Below, piece by piece: positions 17,058 through 26,917 of a stretch of 64,000 nucleotides of DNA. The translations under genes were made by a program, and so were the position numbers. The stretch is from NCBI GenBank assembly GCA_049323795.1, contig JBMOOH010000049.1, positions 1-64,000 on the forward strand, written 5' to 3'. This DNA is from JAOADN01 sp049323795 (GTDB lineage: Bacteria > Pseudomonadota > Alphaproteobacteria > Rhodobacterales > Rhodobacteraceae). The notes below the pieces were generated by a model, which saw only the letters and a list, made by a program, of their open reading frames with translations, had not been told where the DNA came from and made no database searches. The first letter of the stretch is position 1. The number at the start of each line of letters is the position of its first letter.

Positions 17058-18865
17058 TGCTGCAGTCCTTCGCGTCGGCCGCCAGCCCCGAGCAGGGTCC
17101 GCCGCGCCTCGCCGCGCTCCGCGAAAGGCTGGCGTCCGAAGGGCTGACGGGCTTCATCATCCCCCGCGCCGACATGCATCAGGGCGAATACGTGGCCGCC
17201 CGTGACGAGCGGCTGCAATGGCTGACCGGGTTCACCGGGTCGGCCGGCTTCTGTATCGTCCTGCCGCAGATCGCGGGCCTCTTCATCGACGGGCGCTACC
17301 GGACGCAGGTGAAGGCGCAGGTGGACCTTGCCAGCTTCACGCCCGTTCCCTGGCCGGAGGTGCGACCGGGGCCGTGGCTTGCCGAGCAGATCCCAAACGG
17401 CGGCGTCATCGGGTTCGACCCCTGGCTGCACACCCGGAAAGAGATCGACGAGCTTGAGACATATCTTGAAGGCAAGGGCGTAACCTTACGACGCACAAAG
17501 AATTTCTTGGATGCGATCTGGGAGGGCCAGCCTGCCCCTCCGCTGGGCAGGGTCGAGGTCTATCCGCTCGCCTTCGCGGGCGAACCCTCGTCGGACAAGC
17601 GCGCCCGGCTCGGGGCGCAGATCGCCTCGGCAGGACAGGCGGCGGTGGTCGTCACCCTGCCCGACGCGATCTGCTGGCTCTTCAACATCCGGGGTGCGGA
17701 TGTCCCCCGCAACCCTGTCGTGCATGCGACGGCGATCCTGCACGCCGACGGACGCGCAGAGATGTTCGTCGCGCCCGGCAAGCTGAACCGCGAGGTGCAC
17801 GCCCATCTCGGCGACGGTGTCACACTGCACCCGCCCGAAGGCTTCGCCGCCGGTCTCGCGGGTCTCGCCGGCCCGGTGCGGGTGGACCGCACCACCGCGC
17901 CCGTCGCCGTATCGGACATCCTTGCGGCGGCAGGCATCGCGGTCGCCTACGCCCCCGACCCCTGCGCGCTCGCCAAGGCGAGGAAGAACGCGGCCGAAAT
18001 CGCCGGTACCGCCGAGGCCCACCTCCGCGACGGGGCCGCGATGGTCGAGTTCCTGTGCTGGCTCGACGCGCGCGCCCCGAAGGGCGGCCTGACCGAGATC
18101 GAGGTCGTCACCGCGCTTGAAGACTGTCGCCGCGCGACGAACTCGCTCCGCGACATCAGCTTCGATACCATCGCGGGATCGGGACCCAACGGCGCGATCA
18201 TGCACTATCGCGTGACCGGCGAGACGAACCGGACGATGCGGAACGGCGAACTGATCGTCGTCGATTCCGGCGGGCAGTACCTCGACGGGACCACGGACAT
18301 CACCCGGACCATCGCGATCGGCACGCCCGGCCACGAGGCGCGGACCTGCTTCACGCGCGTCCTGCAGGGGATGATCGCGATCTCTCGCCTGCGCTGGCCG
18401 CCCGGCCTCGCAGGCTGTCACCTCGACGCCATCGCGCGGTTCCCCCTCTGGACGGCCGGGCAGGACTTCGACCATGGCACCGGGCACGGCGTCGGCGTCT
18501 ACCTCTCGGTCCACGAAGGCCCGCAGCGGCTGTCGCGTATTTCGGACGTGCCGCTCGAGCCGGGGATGATCCTGTCGAACGAACCGGGCTACTACCGCGA
18601 AGGCGCCTTCGGCATCCGCATCGAGAATCTTGTCGTGGTCGAGGAGGCCCCGGCCCTTCCGGGGGGCGACGACCACCGCAGGATGCTCAACTTCCGCACC
18701 CTGACCCGGGTGCCGATCGACCGGAGGCTGATCGAGGCGGACATGCTGAGCGGACCCGAACGCGACTGGCTGAACGGCTACCATGCCGAGGTGCGCCGCC
18801 TGCTCGGCCCGCGTGTTTCGGCGGAAGCGCGGGCTTGGCTCGAGGCGGCCACCGCGCCGATCTGA
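17057..18865 (+). CDS. Xaa-Pro aminopeptidase (M24B family, long form)
   Basis: 602 residues with the two N-terminal creatinase-like domains and the C-terminal pita-bread domain of long aminopeptidase P. Metal ligands are present: D in VVDSGGQYLDGTTDITRT, the second D in TTDIT, H in FDHGTGHGVGVYLSVHEGP, E in LSNEPGYY and E in GIRIENLVVV. Cleaves N-terminal residues before proline. GGAAGG precedes the ATG at 17057, which overlaps the cobT stop; a GTG directly before (17054) is less likely. Convergent with recN. Confidence 0.92.
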   Translation: MLQSFASAASPEQGPPRLAALRERLASEGLTGFIIPRADMHQGEYVAARDERLQWLTGFTGSAGFCIVLPQIAGLFIDGRYRTQVKAQVDLASFTPVPWPEVRPGPWLAEQIPNGGVIGFDPWLHTRKEIDELETYLEGKGVTLRRTKNFLDAIWEGQPAPPLGRVEVYPLAFAGEPSSDKRARLGAQIASAGQAAVVVTLPDAICWLFNIRGADVPRNPVVHATAILHADGRAEMFVAPGKLNREVHAHLGDGVTLHPPEGFAAGLAGLAGPVRVDRTTAPVAVSDILAAAGIAVAYAPDPCALAKARKNAAEIAGTAEAHLRDGAAMVEFLCWLDARAPKGGLTEIEVVTALEDCRRATNSLRDISFDTIAGSGPNGAIMHYRVTGETNRTMRNGELIVVDSGGQYLDGTTDITRTIAIGTPGHEARTCFTRVLQGMIAISRLRWPPGLAGCHLDAIARFPLWTAGQDFDHGTGHGVGVYLSVHEGPQRLSRISDVPLEPGMILSNEPGYYREGAFGIRIENLVVVEEAPALPGGDDHRRMLNFRTLTRVPIDRRLIEADMLSGPERDWLNGYHAEVRRLLGPRVSAEARAWLEAATAPI

Positions 18866-19039
18866 CCGGACGACAGGGCGCGCCATCATCACAGGCGGCG
18901 ATCCGACCGGGAGAGGGAAATGGCAGACCGCCTCCCGATGGCGCCCGCGCCCGGCACATGGACGCCGAAGGACGGCGTGAAGGCGATTGCCGGGCACCTG
19001 CCCTTCCATACCGACCGGATCACCGTCGGGAGGGTCCGG

Positions 19040-20692
19040 CTACCCGGCCAGCAGCGCCCGCGCCGCTTCCCGCGCGGCGTCGGTGACCGTGTCGCCGGCC
19101 AGCATCCGGGCAATCTCGTCCGTGCGCGCCCCGTCCCCGAGCGGAGTGACGGTCGAGGTGGCGAGACCCTTGGCCACCCGCTTCTCGACCCGCCAGTGAT
19201 GCGCGCCGCGCGCGGCCACCTGCGGCGAGTGGGTGACGACCAGAACCTGCGCGCCCTCGGACAGGCGCGCGAGGCGGCGGCCCACCGCGTCCGCCGTCGC
19301 CCCGCCGACGCCCCGGTCGATCTCGTCGAAGATCAGCGTCACCGCATCGGCCCCGCGCGCCAGGCAGACCTTGAGCGCAAGCAGAAAGCGCGACAGCTCT
19401 CCGCCGCTCGCGATCCGGCCGATGGGCCCGGGTGGCGTTCCAGGATTCGCGGCCACCGTGAAGCCCACCGCATCGCGTCCCTCCGGCCCGGCATCCCCTT
19501 CCGCCACCTCCGTCACGAACACCGCCCGGTCCAGTTTCAGGGGCGGCAGTTCGGCGGCCATCGCCGTGTCGAGCGCCTTGGCCGCCGCCCTGCGCCTGGC
19601 GGTCAGACGCAGCGCCGCCACGTCGTAGGCGCCATCGGCCGCCTTCAGCGCCGCTTCCAGCTTCTTCAGACCCTCGGCCCCGTCCTCGACCGCCGCCAGC
19701 CGCGCCCGCAGCTCGTCGGCGAAGCTGCCGAGATCGTCCGGCGCGATGGCATGCTTGCGTGCCAGCGCCCGGATCGCGAAGAGCCGCTCCTCGGCCGTTT
19801 CCAGGTCGCGCGGATCGAAGGCCATGGCTTCGAGCGCGCGGTCGATGCCCTGGGTCGCCTCGCCAAGCTCGGTGATCGCCCGGTCGAGCGCGGCGATCGC
19901 CTCGTCGAGAACACCTTCCGCCCGCCCCGCCGCCGCCCCGAGCCAGCGCGCGGCATCCGTCATCCGGCCCTCGGCCCCGTCCCCGCCCAGCGCCTGCGCC
20001 GCCCGCGCCACATCCTCGCGGATGCGCTGCGAGGCCTGCATGAGCCGCCGGCGCGCATCGAGCGTCGCCTCCTCGCCCGGTTCGGGACGCAGGCGGTCGA
20101 GCTCCTCGACGGCGTGGCGCAGGAAATCCTCGTCCGCCTTCGACTTGGCGAGCGCCTCCCCGGCCTCGGCCAGCATCCGGGACGCACGTGCCCGTGCCTC
20201 CCACGCGCCGCGCGTCCCGGCAAGCTCGGCGCCGACATCCGCGAAGGCATCGAGCAGCCGCCGGTGCCCCCGGGGATTGAGCAACCCGTGGTCGTCATGC
20301 TGGCCGTGCAGTTCGACGAGCGTGTCCGACAGCGACCGGAGCACTTCGGCGCTCGTCCGGCGGTCGTTGACGAAGGCGGTGCGGCGTCCGTCGGCCTGCA
20401 GCGTCCGGCGCAGGACGAGATCATCTTCCCCGCCGGGCAAACCGGCCTCGCCCAGGACGGCACGGGCGGGATGCCCCGCTGGAAGGGCGAACACGGCCGT
20501 CACTTCGCCCTGAGATGCCCCTGCGCGCACAAGATCGGCCCGTCCCTTCCACCCGAGCACGAAGCCCAGACAGTCGAGGAGGATCGACTTGCCCGCCCCC
20601 GTCTCGCCGGTCAGCACGTTCAGGCCCGGCTGGAAGGACAGTTCCAGCCGGTCGATCAGCAGCATGTCACGGATATCGAGACTGAGGAGCAC
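19040..20692 (-). CDS. recN: DNA repair protein RecN
   Basis: SMC-like ATPase in double-strand break repair, 550 residues. Walker A GETGAGKSILLD near residue 30, long coiled-coil middle, signature SGGELSRFLLALK and Walker B VTLIFDEIDRGVGG. The GTG at 20692 gives the family N-terminus (LLSLDIRDMLLIDRLEL); GGGGC lies upstream and the bamD stop is 13 bases before. It is the last gene of the dcw-lpxC-bamD series here. Confidence 0.95.
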   Translation of the reverse strand: MLLSLDIRDMLLIDRLELSFQPGLNVLTGETGAGKSILLDCLGFVLGWKGRADLVRAGASQGEVTAVFALPAGHPARAVLGEAGLPGGEDDLVLRRTLQADGRRTAFVNDRRTSAEVLRSLSDTLVELHGQHDDHGLLNPRGHRRLLDAFADVGAELAGTRGAWEARARASRMLAEAGEALAKSKADEDFLRHAVEELDRLRPEPGEEATLDARRRLMQASQRIREDVARAAQALGGDGAEGRMTDAARWLGAAAGRAEGVLDEAIAALDRAITELGEATQGIDRALEAMAFDPRDLETAEERLFAIRALARKHAIAPDDLGSFADELRARLAAVEDGAEGLKKLEAALKAADGAYDVAALRLTARRRAAAKALDTAMAAELPPLKLDRAVFVTEVAEGDAGPEGRDAVGFTVAANPGTPPGPIGRIASGGELSRFLLALKVCLARGADAVTLIFDEIDRGVGGATADAVGRRLARLSEGAQVLVVTHSPQVAARGAHHWRVEKRVAKGLATSTVTPLGDGARTDEIARMLAGDTVTDAAREAARALLAG

Positions 20693-20705
20693 CGCACGCC
20701 CCGCG

Positions 20706-21545
20706 TCAGAGCCACTCGCCCCTGACCACCTGCCGGTAGATCCGGGCAAGCCAGTTGTCACCCTTCGCCTTCGGCTCCAGCCCCTTGTCGGTCAGCAGCC
20801 GGTAGCCGTCCTGGTACCATTCGGTGGACTGGAAGTTGTAGCCGAGGATCGCGCCGGCCGTCTGCGCCTCGTCGGTCAGGCCGAGGGACAGGTAGGCCTC
20901 GATGAGGCGATAGAGCGCCTCGGGCGTCTGGGTCGTCGTCTGGAACTGCTCGACGACCACCCGGAAACGGTTGATCGCCGCGGTGTAGAACTTGCCGCGA
21001 AGGTAGTAGCGCCCGATCTCCATCTCCTTCGCCGCAAGATGGTCGAAGGCCAGGTCGAACTTCAGCATGGCGGAGCGGGCATACTCGCTGTCGGGATATT
21101 CCTCGATCACCGCGCGCAATGCCTGAAGGGCCTGGTACGTCAGGCCCTGGTCCCGACCGACGTCGTCGATCTGGTCGTAGTAGCTGAGCGCGAGCAGATA
21201 CTTCGCGTAGGCGGCATCCTCATCTGCCGGATAGGTGTCGATGTAGCGCTGCGCGGCAGCGCGGCTGCTTTCGTAGTCGCGGTCCCTCTGGTAGGCGAAC
21301 GCCTGCATGATGAGCGCGCGTTTGGCCCATTCGGAGTAGGGGTAGAGACGCTCGACCTCGCCGAACAGCCGGGCGGCCTCTTCGGCCTTCTTGCTGTTCT
21401 CGAGCTGGTACTCGCCGCGCTTGTAGATCTCCTCGGCCGTCAGGTTCTCGACAGGGACTTCCCTGGCGCGCGGCGCGCAGGCCTGGAGTGTCGCAGCCAG
21501 TGCAAGCGTGCCGACAATACCTGCCGCTGTCCTGCCCCGCGCCAT
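20706..21545 (-). CDS. bamD: Outer-membrane assembly lipoprotein BamD
   Basis: 279 residues. Lipoprotein signal ending in lipobox LQAC, then TPR repeats (EEAARLFGEVERLYPYSEWAKR, YVIAL-type helices through residue 240) as in BamD/ComL of the BAM complex that inserts outer-membrane beta-barrels. The start at 21545 (MARGRTAAGIVG) gives a normal signal peptide; the frame extends upstream without likeness to the family. Located between lpxC and recN, as in other alphaproteobacteria. C-terminal helix DNWLARIYRQVVRGEWL is typical. Confidence 0.93.
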   Translation of the reverse strand: MARGRTAAGIVGTLALAATLQACAPRAREVPVENLTAEEIYKRGEYQLENSKKAEEAARLFGEVERLYPYSEWAKRALIMQAFAYQRDRDYESSRAAAQRYIDTYPADEDAAYAKYLLALSYYDQIDDVGRDQGLTYQALQALRAVIEEYPDSEYARSAMLKFDLAFDHLAAKEMEIGRYYLRGKFYTAAINRFRVVVEQFQTTTQTPEALYRLIEAYLSLGLTDEAQTAGAILGYNFQSTEWYQDGYRLLTDKGLEPKAKGDNWLARIYRQVVRGEWL

Positions 21546-21663
21546 GTTCCGACCACCCCGACCCTGCCTGCACTTTTTTCGAGAACCGGAACACGCTGGA
21601 GCCGGTTGGGCTTCGTCTAGCACAGAAAAATTCAGGGCGCAAAACGGCATTGCCCGTGCCGTT

Positions 21664-22584
21664 TCAGGCAACCGCAGGAATGTCCGCCGCAACCAGTCCG
21701 GCGCCCGGAAGGACACGGCGCCGCTCGTCCTGGACTTCGACCATCCGGACCGCCCCGGGGGTGCCGAAGAGTTCCCGCAGAAGCCGGTTGGTCAGCGCGT
21801 GTCCGGCGCGAATGCCGGTGTAGCGGCCGAAGATCGGCCCGCCCGCAAGCGACAGGTCGCCGAGCGCGTCCAGCATCTTGTGGCGCACCGCCTCGTCGGG
21901 GTGACGGAACCCGCCGGGCGAAAGGATGGCGCCGCCATCGACCACGACCGCGTTCTCGTAGGTGCCGCCGAGCGCCAGCCCGTTGGCGCGCATCGCTTCG
22001 ACATCCTGCTGCCGGCAGAAGGTCCGACTGTCGCAAAGCTCGCGCACGAACGTGCCGTTCGACAGGGTGAGCCGCTTGCGCTGCCGACCGATGGCGGCGT
22101 CGGAGAAGTCGATGCTGAAGTCGATCTCGAACATCGGCGCGGGATCGAGCCGCGCGATCGCGCTGCCCTCTGTCACCTCGACCCGGGCGAGGACCTCGAA
22201 GCCGCGGACCGGCGCATCGAGCTCCGCCAGCCCCCGGGACATCAGGCCGGCCACGAAGGGTGCGGCCGACCCGTCCAGGATCGGAACCTCGGGGCCGTCG
22301 ATATCGATCAGGACATTGTGGAGCCCGCAGCCCGCCAGGGCCGCCATGATGTGCTCGATGGTCGAGACGGTGACACCGGCGCCGTTTCCGACAAGCGTGC
22401 AGAGCCGGGAAGGAACGACCGACGCGAAGTGGGCAGGCACGACGGCGTCGCAGCCGATCACGTCGGTCCGGCGGAACCGGACTCCGTGGCCGGCCGGGGC
22501 CGGGCGCACGGTCATGCGAACGCGCTGCCCGGTGTGCAGCCCGATTCCGCTGAACGTCACGGCCGATTGTATGGTCGTCTGCAC
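21664..22584 (-). CDS. lpxC: UDP-3-O-acyl-N-acetylglucosamine deacetylase
   Basis: Zinc enzyme of the first committed step of lipid A synthesis. 306 residues with both repeated domains. Zinc and catalytic residues: H in VSTIEHIMAAL, H and D in VRHKMLDALGDL, and a C-terminal H in RAGHALTN. The start is GTG at 22584 (QTTIQSAVTFSGIGLHTG) with AAGAGAG upstream. The 236-base space to ftsZ contains the ftsZ terminator, so lpxC has its own promoter, not identified. Confidence 0.96.
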   Translation of the reverse strand: MQTTIQSAVTFSGIGLHTGQRVRMTVRPAPAGHGVRFRRTDVIGCDAVVPAHFASVVPSRLCTLVGNGAGVTVSTIEHIMAALAGCGLHNVLIDIDGPEVPILDGSAAPFVAGLMSRGLAELDAPVRGFEVLARVEVTEGSAIARLDPAPMFEIDFSIDFSDAAIGRQRKRLTLSNGTFVRELCDSRTFCRQQDVEAMRANGLALGGTYENAVVVDGGAILSPGGFRHPDEAVRHKMLDALGDLSLAGGPIFGRYTGIRAGHALTNRLLRELFGTPGAVRMVEVQDERRRVLPGAGLVAADIPAVA

Positions 22585-22776
22585 CGTCGTCTCTCTTCAT
22601 GTCCGCGCCAAGCCTGGCGCCCTGCCCGGGGTGGGCCGCCGATGCGGCTCTCTTTCCCCGACGAGGTAACGGCCGGGACGGCCATCCTCAACTCACCTTT
22701 TGCAACGGACTGAAACAATGCCCCGGCATTACGCCTATCGGCGGAAACGGCCGGAACCCGGTGACACCAAAGGCAG

Positions 22777-22799
22777 AAGGCCGGGCATCGCCCGGCCTT
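22777..22799 (-). terminator. Intrinsic terminator after ftsZ
   Basis: Perfect 10-bp stem GCCCGGCCTT paired with AAGGCCGGGC, 3-nt loop, 22 bases past the ftsZ stop on the minus strand, followed by CTGCCTTTGG. It separates the fts genes from lpxC. Confidence 0.8.
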
Positions 22800-22820
22800 C
22801 CTCCGTGTGCAGAGCGTTCG

Positions 22821-24503
22821 TCAGTTGGCCTGGCGGCGCAGGAAGGCGGGGATCTCGATCCGGTCGTGGTCGGGGTCGGGCGCCTCTTCCTCGTCATAGG
22901 CCTGGACCGCAGCGCCCTGCGGCCGCAACACGGGCTGCGCGCGCTCGGGTTGCTCGCTGTGCCCGGTCATCCGGTTGATGAGCGTGTTGATCCCGAAGCG
23001 CGGACGGTCGGCTGCCCGCGGCGCGGCCGGGGCGGGCGGGGCAGCGGCCCGGGAACCCTGCTGGGCCGCGGGCCGCTGGGTCACCGGCGCACGGCTCACC
23101 GCGGCCTGCAGCCGCGCGAGCGCCTCGGGCGACGGCGTCCCGGGCGACCGCGGACGGGGCGCGACGTAGGACCCCGCCTCATCGTCCACGTGGAGGTCGC
23201 GGTGCTGCGGCGGCTGCGGACGGTAGGCGGGCGGCGGCAGTTCGTTGCCGGACAGCGCCTCGCCACCGAAGAGCGAGGGCTCCTCCTCCGCCGGAACCGA
23301 GGCATCGGTCACCGACGCGGAGTAGCCCTGGGCCGTGGCCTGCGGCGCGGCCGGAACGCGCGCCGATTCCCTCAGGACCTCGGACGCGCGCGGCGCCTGC
23401 GGAGCCGGCTGCCGATGCGTGAAGGCAGGCTGCTGCGGGGCCGTCTTCTGCACGGACTGCGCCTGCGGCGCGGACGCCGGGGCAGCCAGCGGCTCGGACA
23501 TCCGTCGCCGCGCGATCGGCTGCTCGGTTTCGGCCGCAACGGCGTCGATACCCGTTGCCACGACCGACACGCGCATCATGCCCTCGAGCGCCGGATCGAG
23601 ACTCGAGCCGACGATGATGTTGGCGTCGGGATCCACTTCCTCGCGGATGCGGTTGGCCGCCTCGTCGTATTCGAAAAGCGTCAGATCGGCGCCGCCCGTG
23701 ATGTTGATGAGAACGCCCTTCGCGCCGCGCAGGCTGATCTCGTCGAGCAGCGGGTTCGCAATCGCCTTCTCGGCGGCCTGGATGGCGCGTTCCTGGCCGG
23801 ACGCCTCGCCCGTGCCCATCATCGCCTTGCCCATTTCGTCCATCACCGACCGGACGTCGGCGAAGTCGAGGTTGATGAGGCCCGGCCGCACCATCAGGTC
23901 GGTCACCCCCTTGACGCCCTGATAGAGCACGTCATCGGCCATGGCGAAGGCCTCGGTGAAGGTGGTCTTCTCGTTGGCGATGCGGAACAGGTTCTGGTTG
24001 GGGATGATGATGAGCGTATCGACCACCTTCTGAAGGGCAGCCACGCCATCCTCGGCCTGGCGCATCCGCTTGGCGCCCTCGAACTGGAAGGGCTTGGTCA
24101 CGACACCGACCGTCAGGACGCCCATCTCGCGCGCGGCCTGCGCGATGATCGGCGCCGCGCCGGTGCCGGTGCCGCCGCCCATGCCCGCGGTGATGAAGCA
24201 CATGTGCACGCCGGCGAGATGGTTCACGATCTCCTCGATCGTCTCCTCGGCTGCGGCGGCGCCCACCGCCGGCCGTGCCCCGGCGCCGAGGCCCTCGGTC
24301 ACGCGGACGCCCAGCTGGATCTTGTTCAGGGACAGGCTTTGCTGGAGCGCCTGGGCGTCGGTGTTCGCCACCACGAACTCGACCCCGTCGAGGTGCTTCT
24401 CGATCATGTTGTTCACGGCGTTGCCGCCGGCGCCGCCGACGCCGAACACCGTGATCCGGGGCTTCAGGTCCCCTTCTTCCTTCATCATCAGATTCAACGC
24501 CAT
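22821..24503 (-). CDS. ftsZ: Cell division GTPase FtsZ
   Basis: Tubulin-like GTPase that forms the Z ring. 560 residues: GTPase/polymerisation core in residues 1-330 (GVGGAGGNAVNNM, tubulin signature GGGTGTGAAP, NTDAQAL), then a roughly 200-residue Pro/Ala/Gln linker, then the conserved C-terminal peptide RIEIPAFLRRQAN that binds FtsA and other partners. The long linker is characteristic of Rhodobacterales and Caulobacter relatives. ATG at 24503 with GGCGGAGC upstream. Separated from ftsA by 174 bases. Confidence 0.97.
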   Translation of the reverse strand: MALNLMMKEEGDLKPRITVFGVGGAGGNAVNNMIEKHLDGVEFVVANTDAQALQQSLSLNKIQLGVRVTEGLGAGARPAVGAAAAEETIEEIVNHLAGVHMCFITAGMGGGTGTGAAPIIAQAAREMGVLTVGVVTKPFQFEGAKRMRQAEDGVAALQKVVDTLIIIPNQNLFRIANEKTTFTEAFAMADDVLYQGVKGVTDLMVRPGLINLDFADVRSVMDEMGKAMMGTGEASGQERAIQAAEKAIANPLLDEISLRGAKGVLINITGGADLTLFEYDEAANRIREEVDPDANIIVGSSLDPALEGMMRVSVVATGIDAVAAETEQPIARRRMSEPLAAPASAPQAQSVQKTAPQQPAFTHRQPAPQAPRASEVLRESARVPAAPQATAQGYSASVTDASVPAEEEPSLFGGEALSGNELPPPAYRPQPPQHRDLHVDDEAGSYVAPRPRSPGTPSPEALARLQAAVSRAPVTQRPAAQQGSRAAAPPAPAAPRAADRPRFGINTLINRMTGHSEQPERAQPVLRPQGAAVQAYDEEEAPDPDHDRIEIPAFLRRQAN

Positions 24504-24677
24504 CTGCTCCGCCTGTTCATTTTTGTCGGCCGGACCGCATCCCAGACCGAGAGTCCCCATGTCAATCCTACCGGCTGGCGCCCGCAAGGTCACGAGAAAA
24601 ACGCCGAAACCCCACAAAATCGGGGAGGCTCGATCGGTCTTTCAGCGACATTTCGCCAACCCCTCAAGATATTGAGG
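24504..24677 (-). promoter_or_regulatory. ftsA-ftsZ spacer with a small palindrome and a possible -35
   Basis: A 6-bp hairpin CCTCAA-GATA-TTGAGG (24662-24677) abuts the ftsA stop. Further down, a perfect TTGACA (24565 to 24560, minus strand) lies about 57 bases before the ftsZ start, but 17 bases on only GGATGC is found, a poor -10. A dedicated ftsZ promoter is plausible, not shown. Confidence 0.3.
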
Positions 24678-26021
24678 CTACCAGTTGTCCCGGAACCATC
24701 TTACCGCCCGGCGCAGCGACCGCGCCGGGTAACGGTCGGCCGGAATTTCGAAGTCCCACCATTCGTCCTGCGGGTGCGCGGCAAAAAGACACAACCCCAC
24801 GGAGGCGCTGAACGCCGCGCCCGTCGCCGCCTGGGGCAGGCCCTGCACCCGGAGCGGGCGCCCGAGTCGCACGTTCTGTCCGAGGATCCGCGCCGCCAGC
24901 CCGTCGAGACCGGGTATCTGGCTTGCCCCGCCGGTCAGCACCACCTGCTGGCTGGGCATCTGCTCGAACCCGGCGGCGTCGAGAACCGCGCGCACCTCCT
25001 CGAGAACCTCCTCGACGCGGGGCCGCATGATGCCGATCAGCTCGGTCCGGCTGACCGTGCGCCGGTCCTTCTCCCAATCGCCGCAATCCGCCCCGATCGC
25101 GATCATCTCGCGGTCGTCCATGCCGGTGGCGATGACCCCGCCATGCATGGTCTTGATGCGCTCGGCCACGGCCAGGGGAACCTGAAGTCCCTTGGCGATG
25201 TCGCCCGTGACATGATCCCCGCCCATGCGCACCGCATCCGCAAAGATCATGTGCTTCTTCATGAAGACCGACACGCCCGTCGATCCACCGCCCATGTCGA
25301 TGCAGGCAGCACCCAGTTCCTGTTCGTCCTCGACCAGGCTGGCCAGACCCGAGACATAGGCCGACGACGCCACGCCCGCGACTTCGAGATCGCACCGCTT
25401 GAGGCAGTAGAGCAGGTTCTCGAGCGCGCCCGAGTCGGCGGCCAGCAGATGCATGTCCACGGCAAGCCGATTGCCCACCTGCCCGCGCGGGTCGCCGATG
25501 CCCGTGCGCTGATCGATCGAGAAGTTGACGGGGTGCGCGTGCAGAACCTCGCGGCCCGGCCCGAAGTCGGGCACGTCGCAGGCGGCAAGGACGCGTCCGA
25601 CGTCCTGCTCGCCGACCTGCGACTCCGACAGGACGATCTCGCCGGCCAGTCCGTAGCTGCGCGGACGGGCGCCCGACAGGCAGGCGATGACGTGGTCTAC
25701 GCGGGTCTGCGCCATCTTCTGGGCGGCCTGAACCGCCGTGCGGATCGCCCGCTCGGTCTCCTGGATCGCATCGGTCTCGCCGAAGCGCACCCCGCGGGAC
25801 CGGGTCGTCGCGGCCCCGATCACGCGGATCTGCGACTGCCCGGCCAGCGTGCCGAGCCCTTCCTCGCGCTGGTGGTCCGACGCGGCCGACGCCGGGTCGA
25901 ACCTCAGCACGAGGCACGCGATCTTCGACGTGCCGACATCGAGGATGGCGATCACTCCGCGCTGCATGGCGGTGCGGCGCATGTTCCGCATCGCGCGTTG
26001 CGACTGATACAGGTCGGTCAT
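24678..26021 (-). CDS. ftsA: Cell division protein FtsA
   Basis: Actin-like membrane tether of FtsZ. 447 residues. Phosphate-1 loop LDVGTSKIACLV, the 1C subdomain, phosphate-2/adenosine loops CIDMGGGSTGVSVF and VVLTGGASQIPGL, and a C-terminal amphipathic tail SLRRAVRWFRDNW suited to membrane binding. The ATG at 26021 overlaps the ftsQ stop (ATGA), so the two are translationally coupled. Confidence 0.97.
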   Translation of the reverse strand: MTDLYQSQRAMRNMRRTAMQRGVIAILDVGTSKIACLVLRFDPASAASDHQREEGLGTLAGQSQIRVIGAATTRSRGVRFGETDAIQETERAIRTAVQAAQKMAQTRVDHVIACLSGARPRSYGLAGEIVLSESQVGEQDVGRVLAACDVPDFGPGREVLHAHPVNFSIDQRTGIGDPRGQVGNRLAVDMHLLAADSGALENLLYCLKRCDLEVAGVASSAYVSGLASLVEDEQELGAACIDMGGGSTGVSVFMKKHMIFADAVRMGGDHVTGDIAKGLQVPLAVAERIKTMHGGVIATGMDDREMIAIGADCGDWEKDRRTVSRTELIGIMRPRVEEVLEEVRAVLDAAGFEQMPSQQVVLTGGASQIPGLDGLAARILGQNVRLGRPLRVQGLPQAATGAAFSASVGLCLFAAHPQDEWWDFEIPADRYPARSLRRAVRWFRDNW

Positions 26022-26917
26022 TGTCTGGACACCTTGGTTACGATCTCCCTCTTTCGCCGCAACTCGTCGGCCGCGGCCTGCGCCAGACGGACGGTCGGAC
26101 GGTCCTCGCTGCGCATGTCCACGACGAGCACATCGCGCGCGAGCAGATCCTCGGCCTGGTCGAGAGCGATCACGCGCTCCATCGCCGCCGCCGCGCCGGT
26201 CTCGGGCAGCATGATGCGCTGGCTGCGGTCGAGGACCACGTCCCACCGCCGGTCGCCGATCCGCGCAAGACCGCGCACACGCGGCAGGATCGGGCTGGCC
26301 GCGCCGAATATGGCCAGCGCCTCGTCGACGCGCCGGTCCGCGCCGTCCCCGGCGATCAACGGAAGGTCGGGCCGCGCCGTCCTGTTCACCAGCGTGGCGA
26401 CGCGGTTTCCGGAAGCGTCCAGCATCTCGATCCTCGGACCGTTGCGCCAGAGGATCACCGGAACCCGTTCGCGGATGTCCACCTGAAGGACGCCGCCGGG
26501 GCGGATGCGGATGTCCACGCCCGCGACCGCATCGATCTGGGCGATCGAGGCGCGCATCGCCTCGAGGTCGATCCGGAAGGAGCTTTCGGGCAGTGTGACC
26601 GGCAGCATCTTGCGCACGCCGTCCGCAACCGCGGGCGAAGCCCCGTCGATCGCCATCAGTCGCACCATGAACTCGGGGCGGTCCTCGATGCTGCGGCGGA
26701 CCTCGCCCAGCCGGGCAAGGAGCGCCTCGCGCCGTGTGGCATCGCCGAAGTAGATGCCGAGCACGAGGATGGCGGCAAGGGCGGGCAGGCCGATCCGCAC
26801 CAGCGCGCGGAAGAGCGGCGTCAGCCAGAGCCGGTCCAGCCGGTAGGCAAAGCGGGACGGGGCGGGATCGCGCGGGAACTCCGCCTGCAGGCGGCGGGCC
26901 GAGGTCAGCGGTCGCAT
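26018..26917 (-). CDS. ftsQ: Cell division protein FtsQ
   Basis: Bitopic divisome protein, 299 residues: cytoplasmic N-terminus of about 35, one transmembrane helix (VRIGLPALAAILVLGIYF), then the periplasmic POTRA and beta domains. Interacts with FtsL/FtsB. The ATG at 26917 overlaps the end of ddl by 13 bases, and the stop overlaps ftsA. Confidence 0.93.
   Translation of the reverse strand: MRPLTSARRLQAEFPRDPAPSRFAYRLDRLWLTPLFRALVRIGLPALAAILVLGIYFGDATRREALLARLGEVRRSIEDRPEFMVRLMAIDGASPAVADGVRKMLPVTLPESSFRIDLEAMRASIAQIDAVAGVDIRIRPGGVLQVDIRERVPVILWRNGPRIEMLDASGNRVATLVNRTARPDLPLIAGDGADRRVDEALAIFGAASPILPRVRGLARIGDRRWDVVLDRSQRIMLPETGAAAAMERVIALDQAEDLLARDVLVVDMRSEDRPTVRLAQAAADELRRKREIVTKVSRQ

Noticed and set aside
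18920..20725. Plus-strand frame from ATG 18920 with GAGAGGGAA upstream
   Set aside because: The ribosome site is good, but nearly all of the frame is antisense to recN and the first 40 residues resemble nothing known.
22599..26486. Very long plus-strand open frame opposite ftsZ and ftsA
   Set aside because: High GC removes stops on the opposite strand. The translation is Arg/Pro/His-rich without family motifs, while ftsZ and ftsA are certain.
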